The notes beneath the pieces were generated by a model. The model did no database searches. It was given only the letters and a program-made list of their open reading frames with translations, and was not told the origin of the DNA. Shown one piece after another: positions 1 to 9,737 of a DNA stretch of 64,000 nt. Within the stretch, counting starts at the first letter, position 1. Each line of letters opens with the position of its first letter. The DNA is from Streptomyces sp. JHA26 (GTDB lineage: Bacteria > Actinomycetota > Actinomycetes > Streptomycetales > Streptomycetaceae): contig NZ_BDJC01000022.1 of the NCBI RefSeq assembly GCF_002005565.1, positions 1 through 64,000 on the forward strand. The letters run 5' to 3'. The translations under genes and the position numbers were made by a program.

Positions 1-95
1 GCGGCGGGGGCGGCGCCGCGCGCGACCAGCCGGGGTCCGGCCAGTGCGATCCCGGTGACGGCGCTTCGGGAACGCGTCAGAAGTCCACCGGCCAT
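1..95 (-). CDS. 5' end of an unidentified protein, cut by the window edge
   Basis: An ATG at 95-93 opens a frame that runs without a stop to the window edge (about 31 codons, beginning MAGGLLTRSRSAVTG). A GAGG Shine-Dalgarno lies 5 nt before it, and it starts only 9 nt after the stop codon of the Ala/Lys-rich gene at 105, so the two are probably co-transcribed and perhaps coupled. The fragment is too short to assign to a family. A membrane protein such as a P-type ATPase is possible, but I cannot support that from these residues. Confidence 0.5.
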   Translation of the reverse strand, partial: MAGGLLTRSRSAVTGIALAGPRLVARGAAPA

Positions 96-104
96 CGCTG
101 CCTC

Positions 105-1025
105 TCAGCCCGTCTTCCGCGTGCGCGACGCGGACGCAGTCCCCCGGCTCCCACTCCCCGCCGAGCCGGCGGACCGACCGCCGGCGGCACCCTTCGCGGA
201 GGTGTTCTTCGCGGCGGTCTTCTTCGCCCCGGCGGCGGTCTTCTTCGCCCCGGCGGCGGTCTTCTTCGCCCCGGCGGCCTTCGCGGCGGCGGTCTTCCGC
301 GCAGCGGTCCCCGTCGCGGCGGTCCCCGTCGCGGTGGCCTTCTGCGCGGCGGCCCTGGTCGCGGTGGTCTTGCGCGCGGCGGTCCCCGTCGGGGTGGCCT
401 TCGCCGTGACGGCCTTCGCAGCGGCGGACCTGCGCGCGGCGGTCCCGGACGCGGTGCCCTTCTGCGCGGCGGTCCTCGTGGCGGCCGACCTGGTCCCGGT
501 CGTCCCCGCCGCGGCCGACGTGCTGCGCGCCGTCCTCGTCGCGACCGTCTTCGCCGCGGCCGTCTTCGCCGCCGCCGACCTCGCCGCCGCCGACCTGCTC
601 GCGGCCCTCTTCGCCACGGCGCTCTTCCCGGTGTCGCCGGTCTCCGCGGCCGCGCTCCTGGTCGTGGTCCTCCTCGCGGCGTTCCGCTTCGCCGCCGTCG
701 TGGCCGTCGGCGCGCTCCCGTCGGCGGTCGTCGCCCGTGCCGCCCCCGTCTCCTCCCGCGGGGACTGCTGGGGGCGCGGCCGCGTCAGCCACGCCACCGC
801 CGCTCCGGTGAGCGCCACCGGCCACTCCACCAGACCGGCGACGCCCAGCACCCCGGCCCCGGTGTAGACGACCATGCGCCGACCGCGCGGTGACACGGCC
901 CCGATCCTGCCCAGCGCCCCTTCGGCCACCCGGCCGACCGTCCCGGCGCCCGGCACCTTCCGCAGCACCGAGGCGGCCGCGTGCAACGGTCCCGGCAACG
1001 TCTGCGCCGACTTCTGCTCAGCCAT
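105..1025 (-). CDS. Ala/Lys/Thr-rich histone-like low-complexity protein
   Basis: Hypothetical protein of about 306 residues. The N-terminal third (about residues 1-100) is ordinary sequence with a hydrophobic stretch (GVAGLVEWPVALTGAAVAWL) that could be one membrane segment. The rest is almost entirely Ala, Lys, Arg and Thr in motifs such as AAKTAAAK and GAKKTAA, like the C-terminal tails of histone H1 and actinobacterial HupS/Lsr2-type DNA-compacting proteins. The basic tail suggests nucleic acid or polyanion binding, possibly at the membrane; this is inference. I chose the ATG at 1025 because GAGG lies about 8 nt upstream, although the frame is open to 1097. The TGA is followed after 9 nt by the next start on the same strand. 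Confidence 0.7.
   Translation of the reverse strand: MAEQKSAQTLPGPLHAAASVLRKVPGAGTVGRVAEGALGRIGAVSPRGRRMVVYTGAGVLGVAGLVEWPVALTGAAVAWLTRPRPQQSPREETGAARATTADGSAPTATTAAKRNAARRTTTRSAAAETGDTGKSAVAKRAASRSAAARSAAAKTAAAKTVATRTARSTSAAAGTTGTRSAATRTAAQKGTASGTAARRSAAAKAVTAKATPTGTAARKTTATRAAAQKATATGTAATGTAARKTAAAKAAGAKKTAAGAKKTAAGAKKTAAKNTSAKGAAGGRSAGSAGSGSRGTASASRTRKTG
217..278. repeat. Three tandem 21-bp repeats inside the Ala/Lys-rich gene
   Basis: A 21-bp unit beginning gtcttcttcgccccggcgg occurs three times head to tail (the third unit diverges at its end). On the coding strand each unit specifies the heptapeptide GAKKTAA. The repeat number may vary between strains through slippage. Confidence 0.85.
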
Positions 1026-1106
1026 GACTGTCCTCGCCCTGTGCGAACCGACGAAACCCTGGAACATCACCTTCCGCACATCTCCGGGTTCCCGCACCTC
1101 GGGCGG

Positions 1107-2045
1107 TCATCCCGGCGACGTCGCCCCGCGCGCCAGGGCGATCGCGTGCAGCCTCTCCAGCCGTTCCCGGGAGGTCTCGTCGGCCGGGACGTACGTCACC
1201 ATGCGGGGCCCGGCCTCCGGCCCCAGCCACAGGTCGGTGTGGTCGACGCTGACGAGGCCCACGTACCGGTTGAGGAACTCCTTGCGCTTGCTGCGGTGGG
1301 CGACCACCTCGTACCGGTCCCAGGCCTCCAGGAACTCGGCGGACTCCGCCCGCAGCCGCTTCAGCAGCATCTTCCAGGCGGGCTCGGCGAGGTGACCGGC
1401 CATCGTGGTGCGGAACCGGGCGGCCATCAGCCGCTGGGCCTCCTCCAGGTGGACGATGGACGACCGCCACTCGTCGTGGGTGAAGGACAGGATCATGCAG
1501 TTGCGGTCCTCGGGCGGCACCGCGTCCAGGTCGCACAGCAGCAGCCCGTAGGTGCGGTTGTGGGCGAGGATGTCGTACCGGCTGTTCTGCACGCACGCCG
1601 GGTACGGCTCGAACTGCTCCAGCAGGGCGCGCACCGCCGGTGAGATCGACGGGCAGACCGTCGCGGGCGTCGGGTCGACGGCACCGGCCAGCCGGAAGAG
1701 GTGGGCGCGCTCGGTCGGGTCGAGCAGCAGCGCGCGGGCGAGGGCGTCGAGGACCTGCACGGAGACCTGGATGTCACGGGCCTGCTCGAGCCAGGTGTAC
1801 CAGGTGACGCCGACGGCCGAGAGCTGGGCGACCTCCTCGCGGCGCAGCCCCGGTGTGCGGCGCCGGCGGCCGCGGGGCAGCCCGACCTGCTCGGGGGCGA
1901 TGCGTTCGCGGCGGCTGCGCAGGAAGGCGGCGAGTTCGTGCCGCCGGACCCGCGACTCCGCCTCCGGGGGCCGCAGTTCCCGGTCCGTCTCCGGGGCGGC
2001 CGTCCGGCTCGCCGCCCCCGTGCTCTCCTGGGCCGTCGTCGTCAT
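1107..2045 (-). CDS. XRE-family regulator with MmyB-type ligand-binding domain
   Basis: A 312-residue transcription factor. Residues about 35-105 form a helix-turn-helix with the signature RTPGLRREEVAQLSAVGVTWYTWLEQ, typical of the actinobacterial XRE/MmyB class. The C-terminal 170 residues match the MmyB-like ligand-binding domain (YDILAHNRTYGLL near its start). The long charged N-terminus before the HTH is variable in the family. The start ATG at 2045 has GGAG 4 nt upstream. It is divergent from an MFS exporter with about 100 bp between them, an arrangement in which such regulators usually control themselves and the transporter. A second regulator/MFS pair of the same type occurs at 35.5-37.9 kb. 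Confidence 0.88.
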   Translation of the reverse strand: MTTTAQESTGAASRTAAPETDRELRPPEAESRVRRHELAAFLRSRRERIAPEQVGLPRGRRRRTPGLRREEVAQLSAVGVTWYTWLEQARDIQVSVQVLDALARALLLDPTERAHLFRLAGAVDPTPATVCPSISPAVRALLEQFEPYPACVQNSRYDILAHNRTYGLLLCDLDAVPPEDRNCMILSFTHDEWRSSIVHLEEAQRLMAARFRTTMAGHLAEPAWKMLLKRLRAESAEFLEAWDRYEVVAHRSKRKEFLNRYVGLVSVDHTDLWLGPEAGPRMVTYVPADETSRERLERLHAIALARGATSPG

Positions 2046-2091
2046 GTCTCCAGGGTGCCGCCGACCGCATCCTGTTGCCAGGTGTTTCTTC

Positions 2092-2119
2092 TACCAGGAC
2101 AAGGAGACTCTGGTACCAG
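2092..2119. promoter_or_regulatory. Putative operator between MmyB regulator and MFS gene
   Basis: TACCAG at 2092-2097 and CTGGTA at 2110-2115 form an inverted repeat, and CTGGTACCAG at 2110-2119 is a perfect 10-bp palindrome. These lie between the divergent starts at 2045 and 2147. The half-sites CTGGT/ACCAG recur in the perfect 8-3-8 repeat at 37001-37019 in front of the other MmyB/MFS pair, which supports a regulator-binding role. Confidence 0.55.
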
Positions 2120-2146
2120 TCTGGAGGGCGCAGCAGTCTCGGTTGC

Positions 2147-3577
2147 GTGACCGAAACCATCACTTCACGTCCCGTCCGTCCGGCGGCCTCGGCGCCACCC
2201 GCGCTCAGCGGCCCCGGCCTGTTCACGGTGCTGCTGGCCGCGGCACTGCCCCTCGTCGACTTCTTCATCGTCAACGTCGCCCTGCCCTCCATCGGCACCG
2301 ACCTCTCCGCGGGCGAGTCGGTCCTCGAACTCGTCGTCGCCGGGTACGGGGTGGCGTACGCCGTCCTGCTCGTCCTCGGCGGCCGGCTCGGCGACCTGTT
2401 CGGCCGGCGGCGGCTGTTCCTGGGCGGCATGGCCGCCTTCGGCCTGACCTCGCTGGCGTGCGGTCTGGCGCCGGACGCCTGGTCGCTGGTGGCGGCGCGG
2501 GTGGCGCAGGGCGCCTCGGCGGCCGCGATGCTGCCGCAGGTGCTGGCCACCATCCAGGCGACCACCTCCGGTCCCCGGCGGGCCAGGGCCATGAGCCTGT
2601 ACGGGGCCACGGCCGGCCTGTCGATGGTGGCCGGCCAGATCCTGGGCGGCGTCCTGGTGGCCGCCGACATCGCGGGCACCGGCTGGCGTTCCGTCTTCCT
2701 GGTGAACGTGCCGGTCGTCCTGGTGGGCCTGCTGTTGGCCGCCCGCTCGGTCCCGGAGACCCGTTCGGCGCGTCCGGAGCCGGTGGACGGCCCCGGCACG
2801 GTCCTGCTGGCCGTCTCGCTCCTGACCCTGCTGGTCCCGCTCACCGAGGGCCGGGCGGCGGGCTGGCCGCTGTGGACGTGGCTGTCGCTGGCGGCGTTCC
2901 CGTTCGCGGCGGCGGCGTTCCACGCGGTGGAGCGCCGGGCGGACCGCGCGGGCCGCACGCCGCTGGTGCCGCCGAGCCTGTTCGCGATCGTCTCGCTGCG
3001 GCGCGGGCTGCTGCTGATCGTGCCGTTCTCGATCGGCTTCAGCGGTTTCATGTTCGTCATCGCGGTCGCGCTCCAGCAGGGCGCGGGCCTGGGCCCGGTG
3101 GCGGCGGGGACGGCCCTGGTGCCGCTGGCGGCGGTGTTCTTCCTCGTCTCCCTCGCCGGTCCCCGGCTGGTCGCCCGGTACGGCACCCGGGTGGTGCCGG
3201 CGGGCGCCGTGCTCCAGGGCGTGGGCCTGGCCCTGATGACGCTGGCCGCCTGGCGTTCCTGGCCGGACCTCGGCCTGGTCGAGCTGATGCCGGGCGCGGC
3301 GGTCGCCGGGGCCGGGCAGGCGCTCCAGCTCCCCGTGGTCTTCCGGATCGTCCTGTCGGAGGTTCCGCCCGCCCGTGCGGGGGTCGGCAGCGGCGTCATG
3401 ATGACGACGCAGCAGTCGTCGCTGGCACTGGGGGTGGCCGCCCTGGGCACGCTGTTCCTGTCCCTGGTGCCGGGCCTGGGCATGCGGGACGCGCTGGTGA
3501 CGACGCTGCTGGTCCAGTTGGCGACGGTGGTGCTGACGGGGTTGCTGAGCCTGCGCCTGCCGCGGACGATCGGCTGA
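2147..3577 (+). CDS. MFS multidrug-type exporter
   Basis: A 476-residue polytopic membrane protein of the major facilitator superfamily, DHA2/EmrB-like by length. The first transmembrane helix carries LPLVDFFIVNVALPSIG, the motif C-like start of drug:H+ antiporters, followed by the motif A region GGRLGDLFGRRRLFLGG after helix 2. I took GTG at 2147 because it begins just before the first helix and the frame upstream has no convincing start. No good Shine-Dalgarno is adjacent (GGAGGG ends 18 nt upstream), so the exact start is uncertain. It is divergent from the MmyB-type regulator at 1107-2045, which probably represses it. Substrate unknown. Confidence 0.85.
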   Translation: MTETITSRPVRPAASAPPALSGPGLFTVLLAAALPLVDFFIVNVALPSIGTDLSAGESVLELVVAGYGVAYAVLLVLGGRLGDLFGRRRLFLGGMAAFGLTSLACGLAPDAWSLVAARVAQGASAAAMLPQVLATIQATTSGPRRARAMSLYGATAGLSMVAGQILGGVLVAADIAGTGWRSVFLVNVPVVLVGLLLAARSVPETRSARPEPVDGPGTVLLAVSLLTLLVPLTEGRAAGWPLWTWLSLAAFPFAAAAFHAVERRADRAGRTPLVPPSLFAIVSLRRGLLLIVPFSIGFSGFMFVIAVALQQGAGLGPVAAGTALVPLAAVFFLVSLAGPRLVARYGTRVVPAGAVLQGVGLALMTLAAWRSWPDLGLVELMPGAAVAGAGQALQLPVVFRIVLSEVPPARAGVGSGVMMTTQQSSLALGVAALGTLFLSLVPGLGMRDALVTTLLVQLATVVLTGLLSLRLPRTIG

Positions 3578-3653
3578 GGCGGCCGGACGCCGATGAGTTC
3601 GGGACACGACCGGAGTCGTCACCGTGAACCGCGACGAACCGGAGGGCCCGCCC

Positions 3654-4814
3654 ATGAACGACACGAGCGCACTGCGCACCACCCTGCGACGGTACGTGGA
3701 CGACGGCACGGTGCCGGGCGCCGTGGCCCTGGTGGCCCGCGGTGACGACGTGGAGGTGGCGGCCGTCGGCCACGTGGACGCCGACGGCACCGCCCCCATG
3801 GCGCGGGACATCCTGTTCCGGATCGCCTCGCTGACCAAGCCGGTCGTCGCGGCGGCGGTCCTGGCGCTGGTGGAGGACGGCCTGTTGCGGCTGGACGACC
3901 CGGTGGACGCGTGGCTGCCCGAACTGGCGGATCCGGTGGTGGTGCGCACCCCGTCCGCCGCCGTGGACGACGTGGTCCCCGCGGCCCGTCCGATCACGGT
4001 CGAGGACCTGCTCGTCTTCCGGGCGGGCTGGGGCTTCCCGTCGGACTTCTCGCTGCCGGCGGCGCAGGCGCTGTCCGCCCTGCCGGGGCACCCCCTGCGC
4101 CCCGCGGAGGTGCCGGAGCCCGGGACCTGGCTGGCGGCCCTGGCGAAGGTGCCGCTGCTCCACCAGCCCGGGGAGGCCTGGCTGTACAACACCTGCTCCG
4201 ACCTGCAGGGGGTGCTGATCGCCCGGGTCACGGGACGTCCGCTGCCCGAGTTCCTGGCGGAGCGGCTGTTCGAGCCGCTGGGCATGGTGGACACGGCGTT
4301 CGAGGTGCCGGCCGCGAAGCGGGACCGCTTCACCACGTTCTACCGGCCCGCCCCTTCCGGTGACGGGACCCTGGAGGTGTCGGACACGCCCGACGGCCAG
4401 TGGGGTTCCCTCCCGGTCTTCCCGTCCGGGGCCGGCGGACTGGTCTCGACGGCGGACGACCTGCTGGCCTTCGCCCGCATGCTGCTCGCCGGCGGTACGG
4501 CGAACGGCCGCACGGTCCTCTCCCCCGCCTCGGTCCGCGCCATGACCACCGACCACCTCACCGCCGCCCAGCGCGAGGCCGCCCGCCTGTTCCTGGAGGG
4601 CCAGGGCTGGGGGTACGGCGGCCAGGTCGACGTGGACCGGACGGAGCCGTGGAACGTGCCGGGCCGCTACGGCTGGGTGGGCGGCAGCGGCACCTCGGCC
4701 CACCTGGTCCCCGCCACCGGGACGACGGCGGTCCTGCTCACCCAGGTGGCCATGACGGGCCCGGCCTCGACACCGCTGATGCGCGCCTTCTGGCGGCACG
4801 CGGCCGGCGCCTGA
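3654..4814 (+). CDS. Serine hydrolase of the class C beta-lactamase/esterase fold
   Basis: A 386-residue protein with the penicillin-binding-like serine hydrolase fold. The nucleophile motif SLTK lies at about residues 59-62, followed by the tyrosine motif YNTCS at about 180 and a C-terminal GWVGGSGTS segment in the position of the KTG box. No signal peptide is visible, so it is probably cytoplasmic, more like the EstB/LCP1 esterases than a periplasmic beta-lactamase. The ATG at 3654 is preceded by GGAGGG at about 7 nt; an upstream GTG at 3624 has a weaker site. It lies 76 nt after the MFS gene on the same strand and converges on glyS across a strong hairpin. Natural substrate unknown. Confidence 0.85.
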   Translation: MNDTSALRTTLRRYVDDGTVPGAVALVARGDDVEVAAVGHVDADGTAPMARDILFRIASLTKPVVAAAVLALVEDGLLRLDDPVDAWLPELADPVVVRTPSAAVDDVVPAARPITVEDLLVFRAGWGFPSDFSLPAAQALSALPGHPLRPAEVPEPGTWLAALAKVPLLHQPGEAWLYNTCSDLQGVLIARVTGRPLPEFLAERLFEPLGMVDTAFEVPAAKRDRFTTFYRPAPSGDGTLEVSDTPDGQWGSLPVFPSGAGGLVSTADDLLAFARMLLAGGTANGRTVLSPASVRAMTTDHLTAAQREAARLFLEGQGWGYGGQVDVDRTEPWNVPGRYGWVGGSGTSAHLVPATGTTAVLLTQVAMTGPASTPLMRAFWRHAAGA

Positions 4815-4886
4815 CGCCCGACGCCCGGCGGCGCGGCACCTGCGACGACGCCGGCGGACGGACCGACGGCCCGCGGAACGCCGAAC

Positions 4887-4923
4887 GCCCGCTCCTCCCC
4901 GAACGGGTCGGGGAGGAGCGGGC
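4887..4923. terminator. Bidirectional hairpin terminator between hydrolase and glyS
   Basis: A perfect 16-bp stem (4887-4902 with 4908-4923) around a 5-nt loop lies between two convergent genes. There is no long T run, which is usual for streptomycete terminators. Confidence 0.8.
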
Positions 4924-4977
4924 GCGGGTCCCGGGGTCCGGGGGCGGGGCCCCCGGCACCTCATCGGAGACGGACGA

Positions 4978-6360
<1,383 letters not shown>

Positions 6361-6473
6361 GGTGCTCTCTTCATTACGACGACGGGCGACGAAGCGAGAT
6401 GCTTCCAGAGAATTGCCTCAGGTTACCGGCGCGGGACGCCCCCCGGCCAAATCGGGGGCCGTTCGGGGGCTTG

Positions 6474-6511
6474 TTGACAACGGTTTCCACATTCGTTGAA
6501 AATGACTGTCA
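6474..6511 (+). promoter_or_regulatory. znu promoter with overlapping Zur box
   Basis: TTGACA at 6474-6479 is followed after 18 nt by GAAAAT at 6498-6503, a plausible -35/-10 pair. The 15-bp sequence at 6497-6511 (TGAAAATGACTGTCA) closely matches the Zur box known from Streptomyces (approximately TGAAAATGATTTTCA) and covers the -10 hexamer and the start codon. Zur bound here would block RNA polymerase, so the operon should be off in zinc-replete cells. Confidence 0.8.
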
Positions 6512-7491
6512 TGAACGCACGACGACGCCGCATATCCGGCATAGCGGTCACCACGGTCACCGCACTCGGTCTCGGGACCCTTTCGGCCTGCTCCACCGAC
6601 ATCGCGGCGGGCAACACGGACGCGTTCGACGTCGTCGCCTCGTTCTACCCGATGGCCTTCCTCGCCGAGCAGATCGGCGGGGACCACGTGAACGTCACCA
6701 GCCTCACCGCCCCCGGCCAGGAGCCGCACGACCTCGAGGTCAGCACCAAGCAGCGGGCCCAGCTGGAGGAGTCGGACGCGGCGCTCTACCTCAAGGGCCT
6801 GCAGCCCGCCGTCGACGAGGCCATCACCCAGTCCGGGATCGAGACGAAGATCGACGCGGCCTCCCTGACCTCCCTGGAGGAGCACGGCGACGAGGTCGGC
6901 GGCCACACGGACGGGCACGACCACGCCGCCGAGGAGGACGGGCACGGCCACGACCACGGCGAAGAGGGTGGCAAGGACCCCCACGTCTGGCTCGACCCGG
7001 TCAAGTACGCCGAGGTCGCCAAGGGCGTCGGCAAGGCCTTCGAGAAGGCCGACCCCGACCACGCCGCCGACTACAAGAAGAACACCGAGGCCCTGGTCAA
7101 GAGGCTCGGCGACCTGAACACGGCGTTCGAGACCGGCCTGAAGGACACGAGGACCAAGGTCTTCGTCACCACGCACGCCGCCTTCGGCTACCTCGCCGAG
7201 CGCTACGGCCTCACCGAGGAGGCCATCAGCGGCCTCGACCCCGAGTCCGAGCCCAGCGCCGCCCGGATCAAGGACCTCCAGAGGACGGCCGCCGCCGACG
7301 GCGTCTCCACCGTCTTCTACGAGACGCTCGTCAGCGACGAGACCGCGAAGACCCTCGCCAAGGACGCGAACCTGAGGACGGACGTCCTCGACCCGGTCGA
7401 GGGCATCACCGACGCGTCCCGCGGCGACGACTACTTCCAGGTCATGGAGGCCAACCTGAAGGCCCTGCAGACGGCCCTGGGCGCCGAGTGA
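6511..7491 (+). CDS. znuA: Zinc ABC transporter substrate-binding lipoprotein
   Basis: A 326-residue extracellular lipoprotein that captures zinc. A lipoprotein signal peptide ends with the lipobox LSAC at about residue 27. The TroA/ZnuA fold shows metal ligands in EPHDLE, DPHVWLDP and VTTHAAFGYLAERYGL, and between them a His/Asp-rich loop (HTDGHDH, GHGHDHGEE) typical of zinc- rather than manganese-specific binders. Starts are possible at TTG 6496, ATG 6502 and ATG 6511. I prefer 6511 because the -10 hexamer ends 7 nt before it, giving a leaderless mRNA, and no Shine-Dalgarno is seen. First gene of znuACB-zur. Confidence 0.93.
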   Translation: MNARRRRISGIAVTTVTALGLGTLSACSTDIAAGNTDAFDVVASFYPMAFLAEQIGGDHVNVTSLTAPGQEPHDLEVSTKQRAQLEESDAALYLKGLQPAVDEAITQSGIETKIDAASLTSLEEHGDEVGGHTDGHDHAAEEDGHGHDHGEEGGKDPHVWLDPVKYAEVAKGVGKAFEKADPDHAADYKKNTEALVKRLGDLNTAFETGLKDTRTKVFVTTHAAFGYLAERYGLTEEAISGLDPESEPSAARIKDLQRTAAADGVSTVFYETLVSDETAKTLAKDANLRTDVLDPVEGITDASRGDDYFQVMEANLKALQTALGAE

Positions 7492-7538
7492 CCGCCCGGA
7501 CCGAACAGACCGAACAGACCGACCAACCGGAGGGTGGC

Positions 7539-8306
7539 ATGACCGAGCCCGTCATCGCACTGCGCGGCGTCCGCGCCGACCTCGGTTCGCGCCCCGTCCT
7601 GCGCGGCATCGACCTCACCGTGCGCCGCGGCGAGGTCGTCGCCCTGCTCGGCGCGAACGGCTCGGGCAAGTCCACGGCCGTGCGCACGATCATCGGCCAG
7701 GTGCCGCCCGTCGCCGGGGAGATCGAGCTGTTCGGCACCCCGCGACGCCGGTTCCGCGCCTGGGCACGCGTGGGCTACGTCCCGCAGCGCACCACGGCCG
7801 CGGGCGGCGTGCCCGCCACCGTGACCGAGGTCGTCTCCTCCGGCCGCCTCTCCCGCGCCCGCTTCGGCGTCCTGCGCAAGGCCGACCACGAGGCGGTGCG
7901 CCGGGCCCTCGACCTCGTCGGCATGGCCGACCGGGCCAAGGACTCGGTGAACGCCCTCTCCGGCGGCCAGCACCAGCGCGTCCTGATCGCCCGCGCGCTC
8001 GCCTCCGAGCCCGAGCTGCTGATCATGGACGAGCCGATGGCGGGCGTCGATCTGGCCAGCCAGGAGGTCCTGGCCGCCACGCTGCGCGAGCAGGTCGCCG
8101 CCGGCACCACCGTCCTGCTCGTCCTGCACGAACTGGGCCCCCTGGAGCCCCTGATCGACCGGGCCGTCGTCCTGCGCGACGGCTGCGTCCTGCACGACGG
8201 ACCGCCCCCGAAGGCCGTCGGCCAGCACGCCCTGCCCGGCCACGACCACGTACACCCGCACGCACCCGCGGGCGCCGAACCGATCCGCACGGGACTGCTG
8301 AGCTGA
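7539..8306 (+). CDS. znuC: Zinc ABC transporter ATP-binding protein
   Basis: A 255-residue ATPase subunit that powers zinc import. It has Walker A GANGSGKS, the ABC signature SGGQHQRV and Walker B LLIMDEP, and ends in a His-containing tail (HDHVHPHAP) that may bind zinc. The ATG at 7539 has GGAGGG at a good distance. A GTG at 7488 overlapping the znuA stop (GTGA) is in frame but would add only 17 low-complexity residues, encoded partly by a short repeat (ccgaacaga). The gene ends in a 1-nt overlap with znuB, so the two are translationally coupled. Confidence 0.93.
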   Translation: MTEPVIALRGVRADLGSRPVLRGIDLTVRRGEVVALLGANGSGKSTAVRTIIGQVPPVAGEIELFGTPRRRFRAWARVGYVPQRTTAAGGVPATVTEVVSSGRLSRARFGVLRKADHEAVRRALDLVGMADRAKDSVNALSGGQHQRVLIARALASEPELLIMDEPMAGVDLASQEVLAATLREQVAAGTTVLLVLHELGPLEPLIDRAVVLRDGCVLHDGPPPKAVGQHALPGHDHVHPHAPAGAEPIRTGLLS

Positions 8307-9208
8307 TGGAACTCCTGAACTACGCCTTCATGCAACGGGCGCTGCTGGCGGCCGTCCTGGTCGGCATCACCGCCCCCGCCGTCGGCGTCTACCTCGTCCA
8401 GCGCCGCCAGGCCCTCATGGGCGACGGCATCGGCCACGTGGCCATGACCGGCGTCGGCCTCGGCTTCCTGCTCTCCTGGTCCCCGGTGTGGATGGCGACC
8501 CTGGTCTCCGTCCTCGGCGCCGTCCTCATGGAGCTGATCCGCTGGTACGGCCGCACCCGCGGCGACATCGCCCTCGCCATGCTCTTCTACGGCGGCATGG
8601 CCGGCGGCGTGATGTTCATCAACCTCGCGCCGGGCGGCTCCAACGCCAACCTCACCTCGTACCTCTTCGGTTCGCTGTCGACGGTCTCCGAGTCCGACGT
8701 GACCGCGATCTGCGTGCTGGCCGCCTTCGTCGTGCTGGTCACCCTCGGCCTGCGCCGCCAGCTGTTCGCGGTCAGCCAGGACGAGGAGTTCGCCCGGGTC
8801 ACCGGCCTGCCGGTGCGCGCGCTGAACCTGCTGACCGCCGTCACGGCCGCGGTCACGGTGACGGTCGCGATGCGTGTCGTCGGCCTGCTGCTGGTGTCCG
8901 CGCTGATGGTGGTCCCGGTGGCCGCCGCCCAGCAGCTCAGCCGCAGCTTCGCCGCGACCTTCGCGATCGCCGTCGCGATCGGCGTGACCGTGACGATCGG
9001 CGGCACGGTCACGTCCTACTACCAGGACGTGCCGCCCGGCGCGACGATCGTGCTGCTGACCATCGCCGCGTTCATCGCGCTGACCGCGCTGGCCACACCG
9101 CTGGCCCGGCGACGCGCGCGGGCCGCCGCCCTCGCCCGGTCCGCCGCGGATCCCGCAGAGTGCAGGATTCCGGCCTCCCGGGGAGCCGGTGACGAAATCG
9201 GCGCCTGA
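8306..9208 (+). CDS. znuB: Zinc ABC transporter permease
   Basis: A 300-residue integral membrane protein of the ABC-3 (ZnuB/TroC) family with about eight hydrophobic helices. The family-typical stretches LVQRRQALMGDGIGHVAM and SALMVVPVAAAQQLS are present. It forms the channel of the importer with ZnuC and ZnuA. The ATG overlaps the znuC stop as TGATG. A gap of about 58 nt follows before zur, which may have its own weak promoter. Confidence 0.93.
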   Translation: MELLNYAFMQRALLAAVLVGITAPAVGVYLVQRRQALMGDGIGHVAMTGVGLGFLLSWSPVWMATLVSVLGAVLMELIRWYGRTRGDIALAMLFYGGMAGGVMFINLAPGGSNANLTSYLFGSLSTVSESDVTAICVLAAFVVLVTLGLRRQLFAVSQDEEFARVTGLPVRALNLLTAVTAAVTVTVAMRVVGLLLVSALMVVPVAAAQQLSRSFAATFAIAVAIGVTVTIGGTVTSYYQDVPPGATIVLLTIAAFIALTALATPLARRRARAAALARSAADPAECRIPASRGAGDEIGA

Positions 9209-9266
9209 CCACTGACAGCCCGGGCTGGCACAATGGCCCCGGCAGTGCAGACATGAGGAGGCCCCC

Positions 9267-9686
9267 GTGACGACCGCTGGACCGCCCGTGAAGGGCCGCG
9301 CCACCCGGCAGCGGGCCGCCGTGGCGGCGGCTCTCCAGGAGGTCGAGGAGTTCCGCAGCGCGCAGGAGCTCCACGACATGCTCAAGCACAAGGGCGACTC
9401 GGTGGGGCTCACCACGGTCTACCGCACCCTGCAGTCCCTCGCCGACGCCGGCGAGGTCGACGTCCTGCGCACCGCGGAGGGCGAGTCCGTCTACCGACGC
9501 TGCTCCAGCGACGACCACCACCACCACCTGGTGTGCCGGGTCTGCGGCAAGGCGGTCGAGGTCGAGGGCCCCGCGGTGGAGAAGTGGGCGGAGGCCATCG
9601 CCGCCGAGCACGGCTACGTCAACGTGGCGCACACGGTGGAGATCTTCGGCACCTGCGCGGACTGCGCGAGTGCCTCCGGCGGCTGA
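9267..9686 (+). CDS. zur: Zinc uptake regulator, Fur family
   Basis: A 139-residue zinc-dependent repressor. It has an N-terminal winged helix (GLTTVYRTLQSLADAGEVD) and a C-terminal dimerisation domain with the regulatory HHHH cluster (DDHHHHLVCRVCGK) and structural zinc cysteines CRVC and CADC. Its position directly after znuACB and the Zur box at 6497-6511 identify it as Zur rather than Fur, Nur or PerR. Start is GTG at 9267 with GAGGAGG 5 nt upstream. A strong hairpin terminator follows. Confidence 0.93.
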   Translation: MTTAGPPVKGRATRQRAAVAAALQEVEEFRSAQELHDMLKHKGDSVGLTTVYRTLQSLADAGEVDVLRTAEGESVYRRCSSDDHHHHLVCRVCGKAVEVEGPAVEKWAEAIAAEHGYVNVAHTVEIFGTCADCASASGG

Positions 9687-9693
9687 GCCGCCG

Positions 9694-9723
9694 AGGGCCC
9701 GGGGCTTCGGCCCCGGGCCTTTT
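9694..9723 (+). terminator. Rho-independent terminator after zur
   Basis: A GC stem of 10 bp (9696-9705 with 9710-9719) carries a stable TTCG tetraloop and is followed by TTTT (9720-9723). It separates zur from the convergent uppS. Confidence 0.88.
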
Positions 9724-9737
9724 CCGGCCCGACGGCC

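Noticed and set aside
55-867. A 270-codon open frame antisense to the Ala/Lys-rich gene, rich in Ala, Val and Phe.
   Set aside because: It mirrors the low-complexity repeat of the gene on the other strand and has no ribosome site. Antisense frames stay open easily at this GC content.
3654-4814. A true secreted class C beta-lactamase.
   Set aside because: There is no signal peptide and the KTG box is replaced, so an esterase-like serine hydrolase is more likely.
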